Assembly: GCA_026003195.1 (NCBI GenBank)
Contig: BPGU01000002.1
Span: 868,001 to 932,000 of the forward strand
Reading direction: 5' to 3'
Length of the DNA: 64,000 nt
Source of the DNA: Armatimonadota bacterium
GTDB lineage: Bacteria > Armatimonadota > HRBIN16
Within the stretch, counting starts at the first letter, position 1. Every line of letters begins with the position of its first letter. The position numbers were made by a program, and so were the translations under genes. The notes beneath the pieces were generated by a model. That model searched no databases. It was given only the letters and a program-made list of their open reading frames with translations, and had not been told where the DNA came from. This document shows positions 55,370 through 64,000 of this stretch, piece by piece.

Positions 55370-56345
55370 GGTCATACGCCGCAACCTGGAGCGCGACCAC
55401 CCGCCGCGGATCGGCATGGACTTCGACGGCGGCAGAATGAATGACTTCTGCTTTGCCGGTTTCTCGCCCTCCGCAACGTGGCAGCAGAAGCGATGGGTGG
55501 AGGGCGAGGTAGAATACTTCACCGACGAGTGGGGCAACGTCTGGCATCGCCCGGTACACGGTGGTCAACGGGGCGAGGTGTTCCAGCCTGCGCTGGACGA
55601 CTGGGCGAAGTTGAAAGACTACCAGCTGCCCGATATGGACAACCCCAAACGCTACGAGAGCGTGCGCCAGCAGTTCGCGCAAGAGACCGAGCGCTACCGG
55701 GTGGGTTTTCTGCCGGGCTTTCCCTTCGCCATTTGCCGCTACCTGCGCAAGATGGAAAACTACTTTGCCGACCTGGTGCTGGAGCGCGAGCATATCGACG
55801 AATTGCACGAGCGCGTGACCGCCTTGCTGGAGCGGATTATCGCGCTGTATGCGGAAGCGGGCGCAGATGCGGTGATGTTTGCGGAGGACTGGGGCGTGCA
55901 GGACCGCCTGTTGATACATCCGTCCATGTGGCGTGAGATATTCAAACCGCTGTTCGCCAGGCTCTGCCGTACGGCAAGGCAACACGGCTTGAAGGTCATC
56001 ATGCACTCATGCGGGTATGTGTGGGATATTCTGGAAGGCGTGGCGGAGGTGGGTATTTGCTGTGTGCAGTTCGACCAGCCCGCGTTGTACGGTCTGGAGC
56101 GACTGGCGGCGAAGCTGCGCGAGCTGAACCTGTGTCTGTACTCTCCGGTGGACATCCAGAGCGTGCTTCCGACAGGAAACCGTGAACTCATCGAGCGGGA
56201 GGCGCACCGCATGGTAGAGCTGTTTAGCGGCGGGTTCATCGCCAAGAACTATCCCGACCTGAAGGGCATCGGCGTTCAGCCCGAATGGGACGAGTGGGCG
56301 TATCAGGTGTTTCTGAGCTATGCGCGGTCAGCTCACGTGGTGTGA
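55356..56345 (+). CDS. Uroporphyrinogen decarboxylase (URO-D)-like protein
   Basis: 329 aa TIM-barrel protein of the URO-D superfamily. It lacks the substrate-binding arginine block of HemE at the N-terminus (it begins TPREVIRRNLERDHPPRIGM). It has MHSCGYVWDILEGV, the superfamily's mobile HxCG motif, and NYPDLKGIGVQPEWDEW at the end. Such paralogues include corrinoid-linked methyltransferases (MtaA/CmuA) and proteins of unknown role, which are numerous in this kind of genome. The His-x-Cys pair could bind zinc as in MtaA. GGGAGG lies 6 bases before ATG 55356 (55350 is also possible). It overlaps the methyltransferase gene end by 14 bases and the permease start by 26. Confidence 0.85.
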   Translation: MTPREVIRRNLERDHPPRIGMDFDGGRMNDFCFAGFSPSATWQQKRWVEGEVEYFTDEWGNVWHRPVHGGQRGEVFQPALDDWAKLKDYQLPDMDNPKRYESVRQQFAQETERYRVGFLPGFPFAICRYLRKMENYFADLVLEREHIDELHERVTALLERIIALYAEAGADAVMFAEDWGVQDRLLIHPSMWREIFKPLFARLCRTARQHGLKVIMHSCGYVWDILEGVAEVGICCVQFDQPALYGLERLAAKLRELNLCLYSPVDIQSVLPTGNRELIEREAHRMVELFSGGFIAKNYPDLKGIGVQPEWDEWAYQVFLSYARSAHVV

Positions 56346-57540
56346 CTATCTGCCGGTAGCGTGGCGTGCGCTGCTGGATCATCGGCTGCGCTCCCTGCTC
56401 ACGATGCTGGGGGTGATTATCGGTGTGGCGTCGGTGTTGCTGCTCATCTCCATCGTGCAAGGAGTGAAAGCGGAGGTCACCCAGCAGATAGAGCAGTTCG
56501 GAGCGAATCTGCTGTTTGTGGTCTCCGGGCGCATGAACGCCTCGCAACCCTTCAACCCGATGAGCATACTGGGATTGAGTACCCTCACCCGTGAAGACAT
56601 CCAGGCGGTGGAGCGCGTGCCCGGTGTGAAACGGGCGGTGCCCATCATGTTTATCGCGGGTGGAGCACGCCGTGGCGACCGCTGGGCAGCAACTGCTATC
56701 GTGATGGCTACCGATTCCACGTGGCAGCAAATCCGCAGCACCCCGCTGGTGGAAGGCAGGTTTTTCACCCCGCAAGAGGAGACCGAACGTGTGTGCGTGC
56801 TGGCGCACGGCGTGAAGCAGGATTTGTTCGGCGACGCTCCGGCAGTGGGCGAGCGCGTGGTGGTCAACCGCGTACCGTTTCGGGTGGTGGGTGTGCTGCA
56901 GCGCGACGAATCGAGCAGCATGTTCGGCAACATGGGTTGGGACCACCTCATTTTCCTGCCCCTCACCGCCGCCCAGCAAGCGATGCGCTCAGACCAGATA
57001 CACCGTATCGTGATACAGGCGGCGCCCGGAGTAGAACCGGAAAGGCTGATAGCGCAGGTCAGAACCGCTATCCGTCAGAGCCACCTGGGCAACGAAGACT
57101 TCACCGTGCTCACGCAAAAAGACCTGCTGAAGCTCATCTACACGGTGCTGAACCTGCTGCAGATTGCGCTGGCAGGCATCAGCAGCATCTCGCTGATTGT
57201 AGGCGGCGTGGGCATCATGAACATCATGCTGGTCTCCGTCACCGAGCGCACCCGCGAAATCGGCATCCGCAAGGCGGCAGGTGCACGTCAGCGCGACATC
57301 TTCTGGCAGTTTCTCACAGAGGCGGTGATTCTGTCGCTCACCGGTGGCGTGATAGGCATCCTCGTGGCGACGGTAGCGGTAGAGGTGTTCCGTCGCACCA
57401 CCATCCTGAAGCCGCAGATAACGCCCGGAGCGATAGCGCTCGCCTTTGGGGTGAGCGTGCTGGTAGGGATTGTGTTCGGCGTTGCCCCCGCCATCCGCGC
57501 AGCCAGGAAAGAACCTATAGAGGCACTGAGGTATGAGTAA
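56320..57540 (+). CDS. MacB/FtsX-type ABC transporter permease
   Basis: 406 aa. The N-terminal helix (RSLLTMLGVIIGVASVLLLISIVQG) is followed by a ~220-residue extracytoplasmic MacB_PCD domain. Three C-terminal helices (IALAGISSISLIVGGVGIMNIMLV..., VILSLTGGVIGILVATV, GAIALAFGVSVLVGIVFGVAPA) form the FtsX core. VTERTREIGIRKAAGAR is the coupling helix that contacts the ATPase. It belongs to the lipoprotein or peptide efflux class, needing an ATP-binding partner and usually a membrane-fusion protein, neither of which is adjacent. The start overlaps the URO-D-like gene by 26 bases. Confidence 0.9.
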   Translation: MRGQLTWCDYLPVAWRALLDHRLRSLLTMLGVIIGVASVLLLISIVQGVKAEVTQQIEQFGANLLFVVSGRMNASQPFNPMSILGLSTLTREDIQAVERVPGVKRAVPIMFIAGGARRGDRWAATAIVMATDSTWQQIRSTPLVEGRFFTPQEETERVCVLAHGVKQDLFGDAPAVGERVVVNRVPFRVVGVLQRDESSSMFGNMGWDHLIFLPLTAAQQAMRSDQIHRIVIQAAPGVEPERLIAQVRTAIRQSHLGNEDFTVLTQKDLLKLIYTVLNLLQIALAGISSISLIVGGVGIMNIMLVSVTERTREIGIRKAAGARQRDIFWQFLTEAVILSLTGGVIGILVATVAVEVFRRTTILKPQITPGAIALAFGVSVLVGIVFGVAPAIRAARKEPIEALRYE

Positions 57541-57547
57541 AACAAAC

Positions 57548-57621
57548 TGGCTGCCCGGGATGGATTCGAACCACCACTAACGGCTCCAAAGGCCGCTGTC
57601 CTGCCATTAGACGACCGGGCA
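57548..57621 (-). tRNA. tRNA-Gln(UUG)
   Basis: 74 nt with encoded CCA. Acceptor TGCCCGG/CCGGGCA, anticodon loop CTTTGGA (anticodon TTG), T-loop TTCGAAT. It starts TG rather than G, as in many bacterial tRNA-Gln. It lies opposite and just after the permease gene. Confidence 0.95.
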
Positions 57622-57633
57622 GCACCATGTATT

Positions 57634-57662
57634 ATTATGCCTTTTGCAAGCCCTGTTGTCAA
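57634..57662 (-). promoter_or_regulatory. Promoter of tRNA-Gln
   Basis: Minus strand TTGACA (57657-57662), 17-base spacer, CATAAT (57634-57639), 12 bases ahead of the tRNA 5' end. Confidence 0.8.
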
Positions 57663-57677
57663 GGGTGATATAATGGG

Positions 57678-57977
57678 GTGGGAGGTGACCACCCATGCAG
57701 ACTGCCCTGCGTGGTAGAGGTGATTTCCGACGATAGCGTGCATCGGGACCGCATGGAGAAGTTTCTGGATTACGGGCGCGAAGGAGTGCGCGAATACTGG
57801 ATAGTAGCCCCCCGCTCCGGGCGCAAGGCGATAGATGTGTTCGTGCTGGAGCATGGCAGCTTCGTGCCGCTGAGTGTGGACGAAGAAGGGTGGCTAGAGA
57901 GCAAAGCGCTACCCGGCTTCCGAGTGAAAGAAGCATGGTTTACCGCCGAGCAGTTTCCTAATCCGCTGGTGGCGTGA
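57678..57977 (+). pseudogene. Truncated Uma2-family (DUF820) restriction-like nuclease
   Basis: 99 codons from a GTG at 57678, with no clear ribosome-binding site. The sequence matches only the C-terminal half of Uma2 proteins: PCVVEVISDDSVHRDR (the strand carrying the catalytic E-V-x-S block), EKFLDYGREGVREYWIV, and a C-terminal GFRVKEAWF. Complete members are roughly 190 aa, so the first half, with the upstream catalytic aspartate, is missing. The break lies next to tRNA-Gln and its promoter on the other strand, suggesting loss by deletion. Probably not functional. Confidence 0.6.
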
Positions 57978-58060
57978 GGAGAGTTACTGCCAGAGGCTCT
58001 GCGCCAGCAGCTGATACAGCAGGTTTCCCCCTCGCAGGACACCAGCCCTCTGAGTCGTGA

Positions 58061-59434
<1,374 letters not shown>

Positions 59435-59449
59435 TATTGCCCTTACCCC

Positions 59450-59476
59450 AGCCCCTCTCCCGCGAGGAGAGGGGCT
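59450..59476. other. Hairpin between eno and pyk
   Basis: AGCCCCTCTC / GAGAGGGGCT, a perfect 10-bp stem with a 7-base loop in the 72-bp gap. No T-run, so it may set relative mRNA levels rather than end transcription. Confidence 0.45.
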
Positions 59477-59506
59477 AAGAGTATCTGCCATGCTGGGGAG
59501 GCTACG

Positions 59507-60946
59507 ATGCGCTGTACCAAAATTGTCTGTACCATTGGACCCGCTACCTCATCGCCCGAACGCCTCCGCGCTCTCATAGAGGCGGGAATGGATGTCGCCA
59601 GGTTGAACTTCTCGCACGGAACACACGAGTCGCATGGGCAGGTCATCCAGTTGATCCGTCGCATCAGCGCGGAACTGGACAAACCGGTAGCCATCTTACA
59701 AGACTTGTGCGGTCCGAAGCTGCGACTGGGCAAGCTACCCGAAGAGGGTATCTCCGTAGAGAACGGACAAGCCGTGCGCTTTGTGCTGGCGGAAGAAGGT
59801 AGCGATGCCGAAAGCATTCCCCTGCCCTCCTCCACGCTGTTCGCGCTGATGCGCCCCGGCGAAAGAATCCTGATCGACGACGGACGAGTAGAGATTGTGG
59901 TCACCGAACGCAACCTGAACGCTATCCACGGTCAGGTGCGCATCGGCGGTGTCATCCGAACCCGCAAAGGGCTAAACGTACCCGATACACGCCTGCCGGT
60001 GACCTCCGTCAGCGAGCGCGACCTGGAAGACCTGCGGTTTGGTATCCAGCAAGGCGTGGACTGGGTAGCGGTATCCTTTGTGCGCGAGCCGGAGGACCTT
60101 CAGCCGGTACGTTACACGATTGAGGCTGCTGGAGCGAGCGTCCGCGTTATCGCCAAAATCGAGAAACGCGAGGCGGTAGAAAACCTCGACAAGATCCTGG
60201 AGGCGTCAGACGGCATCATGGTCGCTCGCGGCGATTTGGGAGTAGAGATGCCCATCGACGAGGTGCCCCTCATCCAGAAGGAGATTATCGCCCGCTGCAA
60301 TCGCGCAGGGAAACCCGTCATTACCGCTACCCAGATGCTGGAATCGATGATCTCCGCGCCGCATCCCACCCGCGCCGAAGCCACTGACGTAGCGAACTCC
60401 ATTCTGGACGGAACCGACGCGGTGATGCTGTCGGGTGAGACGGCAGTCGGGCAGTATCCGGTGGAAGCGGTGACGGTCATGCATCGCATCGCCGTTCGCA
60501 CCGAAGCGGCGCTGAAAGAGGGGGTAGTCGCCCGCCCGAACCAGCCGGTCGCTGGCAGCCTGAGCGTTACCGAAGCCGTCGCCGAGGCGGTCTGCCATAT
60601 CGCATACGACATCGGTGCCCGCGCGATTATCTGCGCTACCACCTCGGGAAGCACTGCACGCCTGGTCTCCAAGTATCGCCCCAAGACACCCATCGTCGCT
60701 TTTACCCCCTCCGAAAGCACTTACCGGCAGCTGGCACTGTCGTGGGGCGTGCAGCCGCGGCTGATACCGGAGGTGCACACGATGGAGGAAATGTTGCAAA
60801 CTGCGGTGAATACAGCCGTAAACATGGGAATAGCGCAGGAAGAGGATAAGGTCGTGGTGACTGCAGGCGTGCCGTTCGGTGTGTCCGGCAACACCAATCT
60901 GATTAAGGTGCATACCATCGGACAACCCATTGTGCTGAGGGGGTGA
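59507..60946 (+). CDS. pyk: Pyruvate kinase
   Basis: 479 aa, normal length. It converts phosphoenolpyruvate and ADP to pyruvate and ATP. Signatures: TKIVCTIGPATSSPE (N-terminal), DVARLNFSHGTHE (Asn/Ser/Asp metal site), LQDLCGPKLRLG, IAKIEKREAVENLD with the catalytic Lys, MVARGDLGVEMP (metal Glu/Asp), and KPVITATQMLESM. The C-terminal allosteric domain is present (about residues 345-475). The ATG at 59507 has GGGGAGG 5 bases upstream. Confidence 0.98.
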   Translation: MRCTKIVCTIGPATSSPERLRALIEAGMDVARLNFSHGTHESHGQVIQLIRRISAELDKPVAILQDLCGPKLRLGKLPEEGISVENGQAVRFVLAEEGSDAESIPLPSSTLFALMRPGERILIDDGRVEIVVTERNLNAIHGQVRIGGVIRTRKGLNVPDTRLPVTSVSERDLEDLRFGIQQGVDWVAVSFVREPEDLQPVRYTIEAAGASVRVIAKIEKREAVENLDKILEASDGIMVARGDLGVEMPIDEVPLIQKEIIARCNRAGKPVITATQMLESMISAPHPTRAEATDVANSILDGTDAVMLSGETAVGQYPVEAVTVMHRIAVRTEAALKEGVVARPNQPVAGSLSVTEAVAEAVCHIAYDIGARAIICATTSGSTARLVSKYRPKTPIVAFTPSESTYRQLALSWGVQPRLIPEVHTMEEMLQTAVNTAVNMGIAQEEDKVVVTAGVPFGVSGNTNLIKVHTIGQPIVLRG

Positions 60947-60948
60947 AC

Positions 60949-61332
60949 ATGGCATATCGGGACGCAAGGAAGGGACGGCTTCCGGTTTCGCGAGGCAAAA
61001 AACGTCAGGAAAGACTGGTGTTCCGCACCGTTCGCTGGCTGCTGGTGGGCATTGTCTGTGTGATAGTGGGCAAATGGGCATTCTCTTTCGGTGAAAACGT
61101 GATGATGTTAGCCCGCGAGGCGCGCGAACAACGTCAGGCTATCGCCTCCCTGCGCGAAGAGGCGGATTGGCTGAGCCAGCAAAACGCCGCTCTGCGTGAA
61201 GAGATACGCAAGTTGAGCACACGCAGTGGCGTCATTCTGGAAGCCCGTAAACAGGGATACGGCTTTCCGGGCGAAAAGCTCGTGGTCGTGGAACCTGCGC
61301 CGGGACAAACGATACCGCCCGATACCCGATAG
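60949..61332 (+). CDS. DivIC/FtsB/FtsL-like septum-formation initiator protein
   Basis: 127 aa bitopic membrane protein. A basic cytoplasmic start (RKGRLPVSRGKKRQERLVFR), one transmembrane helix (about 30-47) and a periplasmic coiled coil (about 52-90, LREEADWLSQQNAALREEIRKL) are followed by ARKQGYGFPGEKLVVVEP, the conserved DivIC-family tail. Its partners in the divisome would be FtsL and FtsQ. The ATG lies 2 bases after the pyk stop, so the two are co-transcribed. Confidence 0.85.
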   Translation: MAYRDARKGRLPVSRGKKRQERLVFRTVRWLLVGIVCVIVGKWAFSFGENVMMLAREAREQRQAIASLREEADWLSQQNAALREEIRKLSTRSGVILEARKQGYGFPGEKLVVVEPAPGQTIPPDTR

Positions 61333-61338
61333 GACGGA

Positions 61339-62256
61339 TTAAGCTTTGGTGAGCACGGCACGCAACGCCTCTTCCAGCTGCGGGTAGCGGAAAGCGTAGC
61401 CTGTCTGCAAAGCCAGCCGGGGGACGACTCGCTGGCTCCAGAGCAGTGTCTCACCCAGCTCACCCACCACCAAGCGCAGTGCGAAACCCGGTACGGGCAA
61501 CCATGAAGGACGTCCCATCACCCTGCCCAGTACCTTGCAGAACTCTCCAAGCCGCACAATGCCCGGAGCCACCGTGTTCACCGCTCCGTCTACCCTTTGT
61601 TCCTGCAGGACGTGCAGAATCAAGCCCGTCACATCATCCAGATGCACCCACGGGAACCACTGCCGTCCACTGCCGAAGGGACCGCCCACAAAGAATCGGA
61701 AAGGCAGAAGCATCTTCTCCAGTGCACCGCCGCCTTCGCCCAGTACGATGCCGATTCGCAGCTTCACGACGCGCACGCCTGCCTCGCGAGCCTCTTCTGC
61801 TGCCTGCTCCCAGCGCACTGCCAGATCCGCGAGGAATCCTGCGCCGGGTGGGCTGGCTTCGGTCAGCTCCTCTTCGCCCCTGTCGCCGTAAATGCCCACT
61901 GCACTGGCGTTCACCAGCACTGCCGGGCGCGGGGTTGCCTGTCGCATCGCTTGCACAAGGGCGCGCGTGCTGTTGACCCTGCTGTCGAGCAGCTTCTGTT
62001 TGAACTCTGGAGTCCATCGCCGCGCTGCTACGCTTTCACCCGACAGGTTCACCACCGCATCGGCGTCCGACAACACCTGCAGAAGCCCGTCGGGTTGCTC
62101 GGGAGACCACTGGGTGATGCCCGCTCCCTGCGGTACCCGCCCCCTGGCGCGGGCAGCGTCACGTGTGAGCACCGCCACCTCGTGCCCCGCCAGCAGCAAC
62201 TCCCGACACAACGCCTTACCGATGAAACCCGTACCACCAGCGATAATGACTCGCAA
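61339..62256 (-). CDS. TIGR01777-family NAD-dependent epimerase
   Basis: 305 aa extended SDR. The N-terminal nucleotide-binding loop is IIAGGTGFIGKALC, and NLSGESVAARRW, NASAVGIYGDRGEEEL and LRIGIVLGEGGGALEKMLLPF are family blocks (SDR39U1/YfcH type). The function in the cell is unknown, although NADPH binding is shown for relatives. I choose the TTG at 62256, preceded by GGGAAGG, because the nucleotide-binding strand starts there. The longer frame to 62310 is not conserved. It converges with the DivIC-like gene, with 6 bases between stops. Confidence 0.9.
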   Translation of the reverse strand: MRVIIAGGTGFIGKALCRELLLAGHEVAVLTRDAARARGRVPQGAGITQWSPEQPDGLLQVLSDADAVVNLSGESVAARRWTPEFKQKLLDSRVNSTRALVQAMRQATPRPAVLVNASAVGIYGDRGEEELTEASPPGAGFLADLAVRWEQAAEEAREAGVRVVKLRIGIVLGEGGGALEKMLLPFRFFVGGPFGSGRQWFPWVHLDDVTGLILHVLQEQRVDGAVNTVAPGIVRLGEFCKVLGRVMGRPSWLPVPGFALRLVVGELGETLLWSQRVVPRLALQTGYAFRYPQLEEALRAVLTKA

Positions 62257-62344
62257 TGCCTTCCCTCCTTCCCTCTTATTATAGCACCTTGCGCCTTCAC
62301 AGCATATCATGTTACATTAGGGAAAACGGACATGGGAGGTTGCC

Positions 62345-63385
62345 GTGAGTTACACCATTGGCATGGAGGCGATACGCCTGCAATCGCCACGAAGGCTGGC
62401 ACATACGGAATATTGCAGTCACTACGCGCTGGTGCGGGCGGTGACCGGTAAGGACCCGGTGAAGCACCCTGACGCCTGGCGCGAATTCCACGATGCATGG
62501 GAGATAGACCTTCTCTGGGTAACCAACGACGGACCCGTTCCCTGGTCGCAACGCGGCAGAACCACCGACATGGGGCATGCAGAGTTCCTGGAAGGGGGCA
62601 TCGACCGTCGCGACACCGTGCATTGCCCCTTCCGAGACGTCGAAGAGGTGTTGCAGTTCGACGCGGTGGAAGAGTACGGTCTGCCCGACATGGAGGAACT
62701 GGTGCGCTACTACGAAGAGGCTTACCAACAGGGACAGACAGCCAACCCCAACCAGATATTCACGGGCGGATACTATAAGACCATCGTATCGGGAGCGATC
62801 GAGGCGTTCGGCTGGGAAATGTTGCTGGAAGCTGCCGCCGATCGCGAGCGATTCGACAGGGTGCTGGAAAGCTTCTACCGATTGTCCCTGCACCATTATC
62901 AGGCATGGGCGAAGACCTCTGCGCCGGTATTCATCTGCCACGACGATATGGTGTGGTCGGAGGGACCGTTCATGCACCCCGATTTTTACCGCTCCGCTAT
63001 CTTTCCGCGCTACGCGAAACTCTGGCAGGTGTTACACGAGGCAGGTAAGGTAGTGCTCTACTGCTCGGACGGCACGTGGACAGAGTTCGTGGACGACATC
63101 GCGCAGGCGGGAGCGGATGGATTCATCTTCGAACCCACCACCTCGCTGGACTATGTGGTGGAGCGATACGGTAAGACGCACGTCATCGTCGGTAGCAAGG
63201 TAGACGCTCGAACACTCACCTTTGGCACGCGCGAGCAGATACAGCAGGAGATCGACGAGACCCTGCGTATCGCTAAAGACTGCCTGGGTTTCATGTTCGC
63301 GGTCGGTAACCACATCCCCAGTAACGTACCTGTGGACAATGCACTGTTTTACTTCGACTACCTGAGCAAGCACTGGTGGAGGTAA
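62345..63385 (+). CDS. Uroporphyrinogen decarboxylase (URO-D)-like protein
   Basis: 346 aa, a second member of the URO-D superfamily in this window, only loosely similar to the one at 55356-56345. Blocks include RRLAHTEYCSHYALVRAVTG, APVFICHDDMVWSEGPFMHPDFYR, KVVLYCSDGTWTEFVDDIAQAG with the superfamily's Cys-x-Asp-Gly loop, and a C-terminal AVGNHIPSNVPVDNA. The canonical HemE N-terminal arginines are absent. Corrinoid or methyl-transfer chemistry is possible but not shown. The GTG start at 62345 is chosen with GGGAGG 5-6 bases upstream. Confidence 0.85.
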   Translation: MSYTIGMEAIRLQSPRRLAHTEYCSHYALVRAVTGKDPVKHPDAWREFHDAWEIDLLWVTNDGPVPWSQRGRTTDMGHAEFLEGGIDRRDTVHCPFRDVEEVLQFDAVEEYGLPDMEELVRYYEEAYQQGQTANPNQIFTGGYYKTIVSGAIEAFGWEMLLEAAADRERFDRVLESFYRLSLHHYQAWAKTSAPVFICHDDMVWSEGPFMHPDFYRSAIFPRYAKLWQVLHEAGKVVLYCSDGTWTEFVDDIAQAGADGFIFEPTTSLDYVVERYGKTHVIVGSKVDARTLTFGTREQIQQEIDETLRIAKDCLGFMFAVGNHIPSNVPVDNALFYFDYLSKHWWR

Positions 63386-63442
63386 GCTAGTCGTCTGTCA
63401 ATCCTGATCGTTCTGAGTGTAACAGGATGGCAAAGTCATCCT

Positions 63443-63472
63443 TGTCATTCTGAGCGCAAGCGAAGAATCTCG
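63443..63472. repeat. Dispersed GTCATTCTGAGCG-type repeat
   Basis: The 30 bases from 63443, core TCATTCTGAGCGC...GCGAAGAATCTCG, match a short repeat I know from many unrelated bacterial genomes in intergenic regions. A degenerate partner (GTTCTGAGTGTAACAGGA) lies about 40 bases earlier. The 192-bp gap 63386-63577 holds no gene. Confidence 0.6.
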
Positions 63473-63577
63473 TTATAGCGACACTTGGAGATGCTCCACT
63501 GATGATTAGCACGAAAAAATTGGTTTGCGCCATCTGAAACAGCAATACTTGGTATTGCAAGAGAGAACCTTGACGAA

Positions 63578-64000
63578 CTACTCGCTACCTCTTGCGTAGG
63601 GAGCGCAAACAGGATCACCCACCACGATGTCCTTCCAGAACAGGTAGGGCGTTGCCATCCAGAAGCTCTCGGCAAGGGTGTAGCCGTCGGTGTAGCGGTC
63701 GAAGAGGATGTCGGCGCGACAGAGAGCGTCGGCGTACGGTTCGGAGACATACCCCTTCACGCCTGTGACACCCACCTTGATCAGGTCGGCAATCAGCGAC
63801 TGCCCTTTGTCGGTGGGCAGGAACGTGCGTGCGCTGGTGGACACAGCGGTCTCAGCAATGGCTCCCGGCAGGAAGGTGTTGCTCAGATAGAGCTCTTTTT
63901 TGTACTGCGGGTCGTTGCTTCCCCAGGAGTAATAGCCCATCAGCCCCTTCTGGTTGCCGATGAACTCTCTGGTATCGTCCAGCAGAACGCGCAGCTTCTT
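63578..64000 (-). CDS. TIGR03790-family protein, C-terminal part (runs off the window)
   Basis: The frame is open from the right edge to a stop at 63578, giving the last 140 residues. They carry the family pattern: LMGYYSWGSNDPQY, LPGAIAETAVSTSARTF, QSLIADLIKVGVTGVKGYVSEPY and ESFWMATPYLFWKDIVVGDP near the end. TIGR03790 proteins are of unknown function, often secreted, and are frequent in bacteria of this type. No start is visible, since it lies beyond 64000. Confidence 0.8.
   Translation of the reverse strand, partial: KKLRVLLDDTREFIGNQKGLMGYYSWGSNDPQYKKELYLSNTFLPGAIAETAVSTSARTFLPTDKGQSLIADLIKVGVTGVKGYVSEPYADALCRADILFDRYTDGYTLAESFWMATPYLFWKDIVVGDPVCAPYARGSE

Noticed and set aside
59450-59476. 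Intrinsic terminator between eno and pyk
   Set aside because: No T-run follows, and the two glycolytic genes are probably co-transcribed; listed only as a hairpin.

Overview
The window looks like chromosomal DNA of a GC-rich, diderm (outer-membrane-bearing) bacterium. My best guess is Armatimonadota or a close relative. This is inferred from the gene flavour: an LptD/OstA-like barrel protein, very large secreted proteins ending in a FlgD-type Ig domain, a TIGR03790-type protein, and several uroporphyrinogen-decarboxylase-like proteins outside any haem cluster. It does not rest on an alignment. Most of the sequence is ordinary core genome with compact operons, perfect or near-perfect sigma70-type promoters in front of several tRNA genes and operons, and GGGGC/GCCCC hairpins at gene ends.

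Layout: 1-2.4 kb holds the end of a queuosine-precursor transporter, a Gfo/Idh/MocA oxidoreductase and a PfkB sugar kinase. From 2.4 to 14.3 kb everything reads leftward: MobA-like nucleotidyltransferase, tilS, ftsH, a SPOR-domain protein, a giant SpoIVB-type (S55) peptidase fused to a beta-propeller, a sugar isomerase-like TIM barrel and a PpiC-type prolyl isomerase.

14.3-22.05 kb is an integrated mobile element of about 7.7 kb inserted in a tRNA-Gly(GCC) gene. It is bounded by a perfect 58-bp direct repeat. It carries a tyrosine integrase, a leftward gene facing a small HTH (excisionase-like) gene, a 755-aa PrimPol/RepA-type replication protein with an iteron-like array inside its 3' end, an OB-fold-like protein, a VRR-NUC nuclease, a terminase-small-subunit-like protein and a PGRP/amidase-type endolysin. 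It has no large terminase, portal or capsid gene. The gene order (int, divergent regulator/xis pair, primase-rep with origin, terS) is that of a phage-inducible chromosomal island, and this is the best candidate for an undescribed system here.

22.1-27.3 kb has tRNA-Leu, a glycerophosphodiesterase, an aldo/keto reductase, tRNA-Pro, a DUF2231-type membrane protein, a zinc-ribbon rhomboid protease, an NAD-dependent epimerase and a decayed BNR-repeat fragment. From 49.2 down to 27.35 kb runs a single-strand array of seven secreted or outer-membrane genes behind one consensus promoter. Four encode proteins of 880-2011 aa that share the same C-terminal module. Two encode CsgG/TolB-like lipoprotein-type proteins and one an OstA/LptD-like barrel with an N-terminal Ig domain. 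I infer a cell-envelope or secretion system.

49.4-54.1 kb is polA-rpsA-coaE; rpsA is split by a one-base change in a homopolymer. 54.4-64 kb reads mostly rightward: RNA m5C methyltransferase, URO-D-like protein, MacB/FtsX permease, (tRNA-Gln, opposite strand), Uma2 fragment, enolase, pyruvate kinase, DivIC-like protein, a leftward TIGR01777 epimerase, a second URO-D-like protein, a dispersed repeat, and the end of a TIGR03790-type gene that runs off the window.
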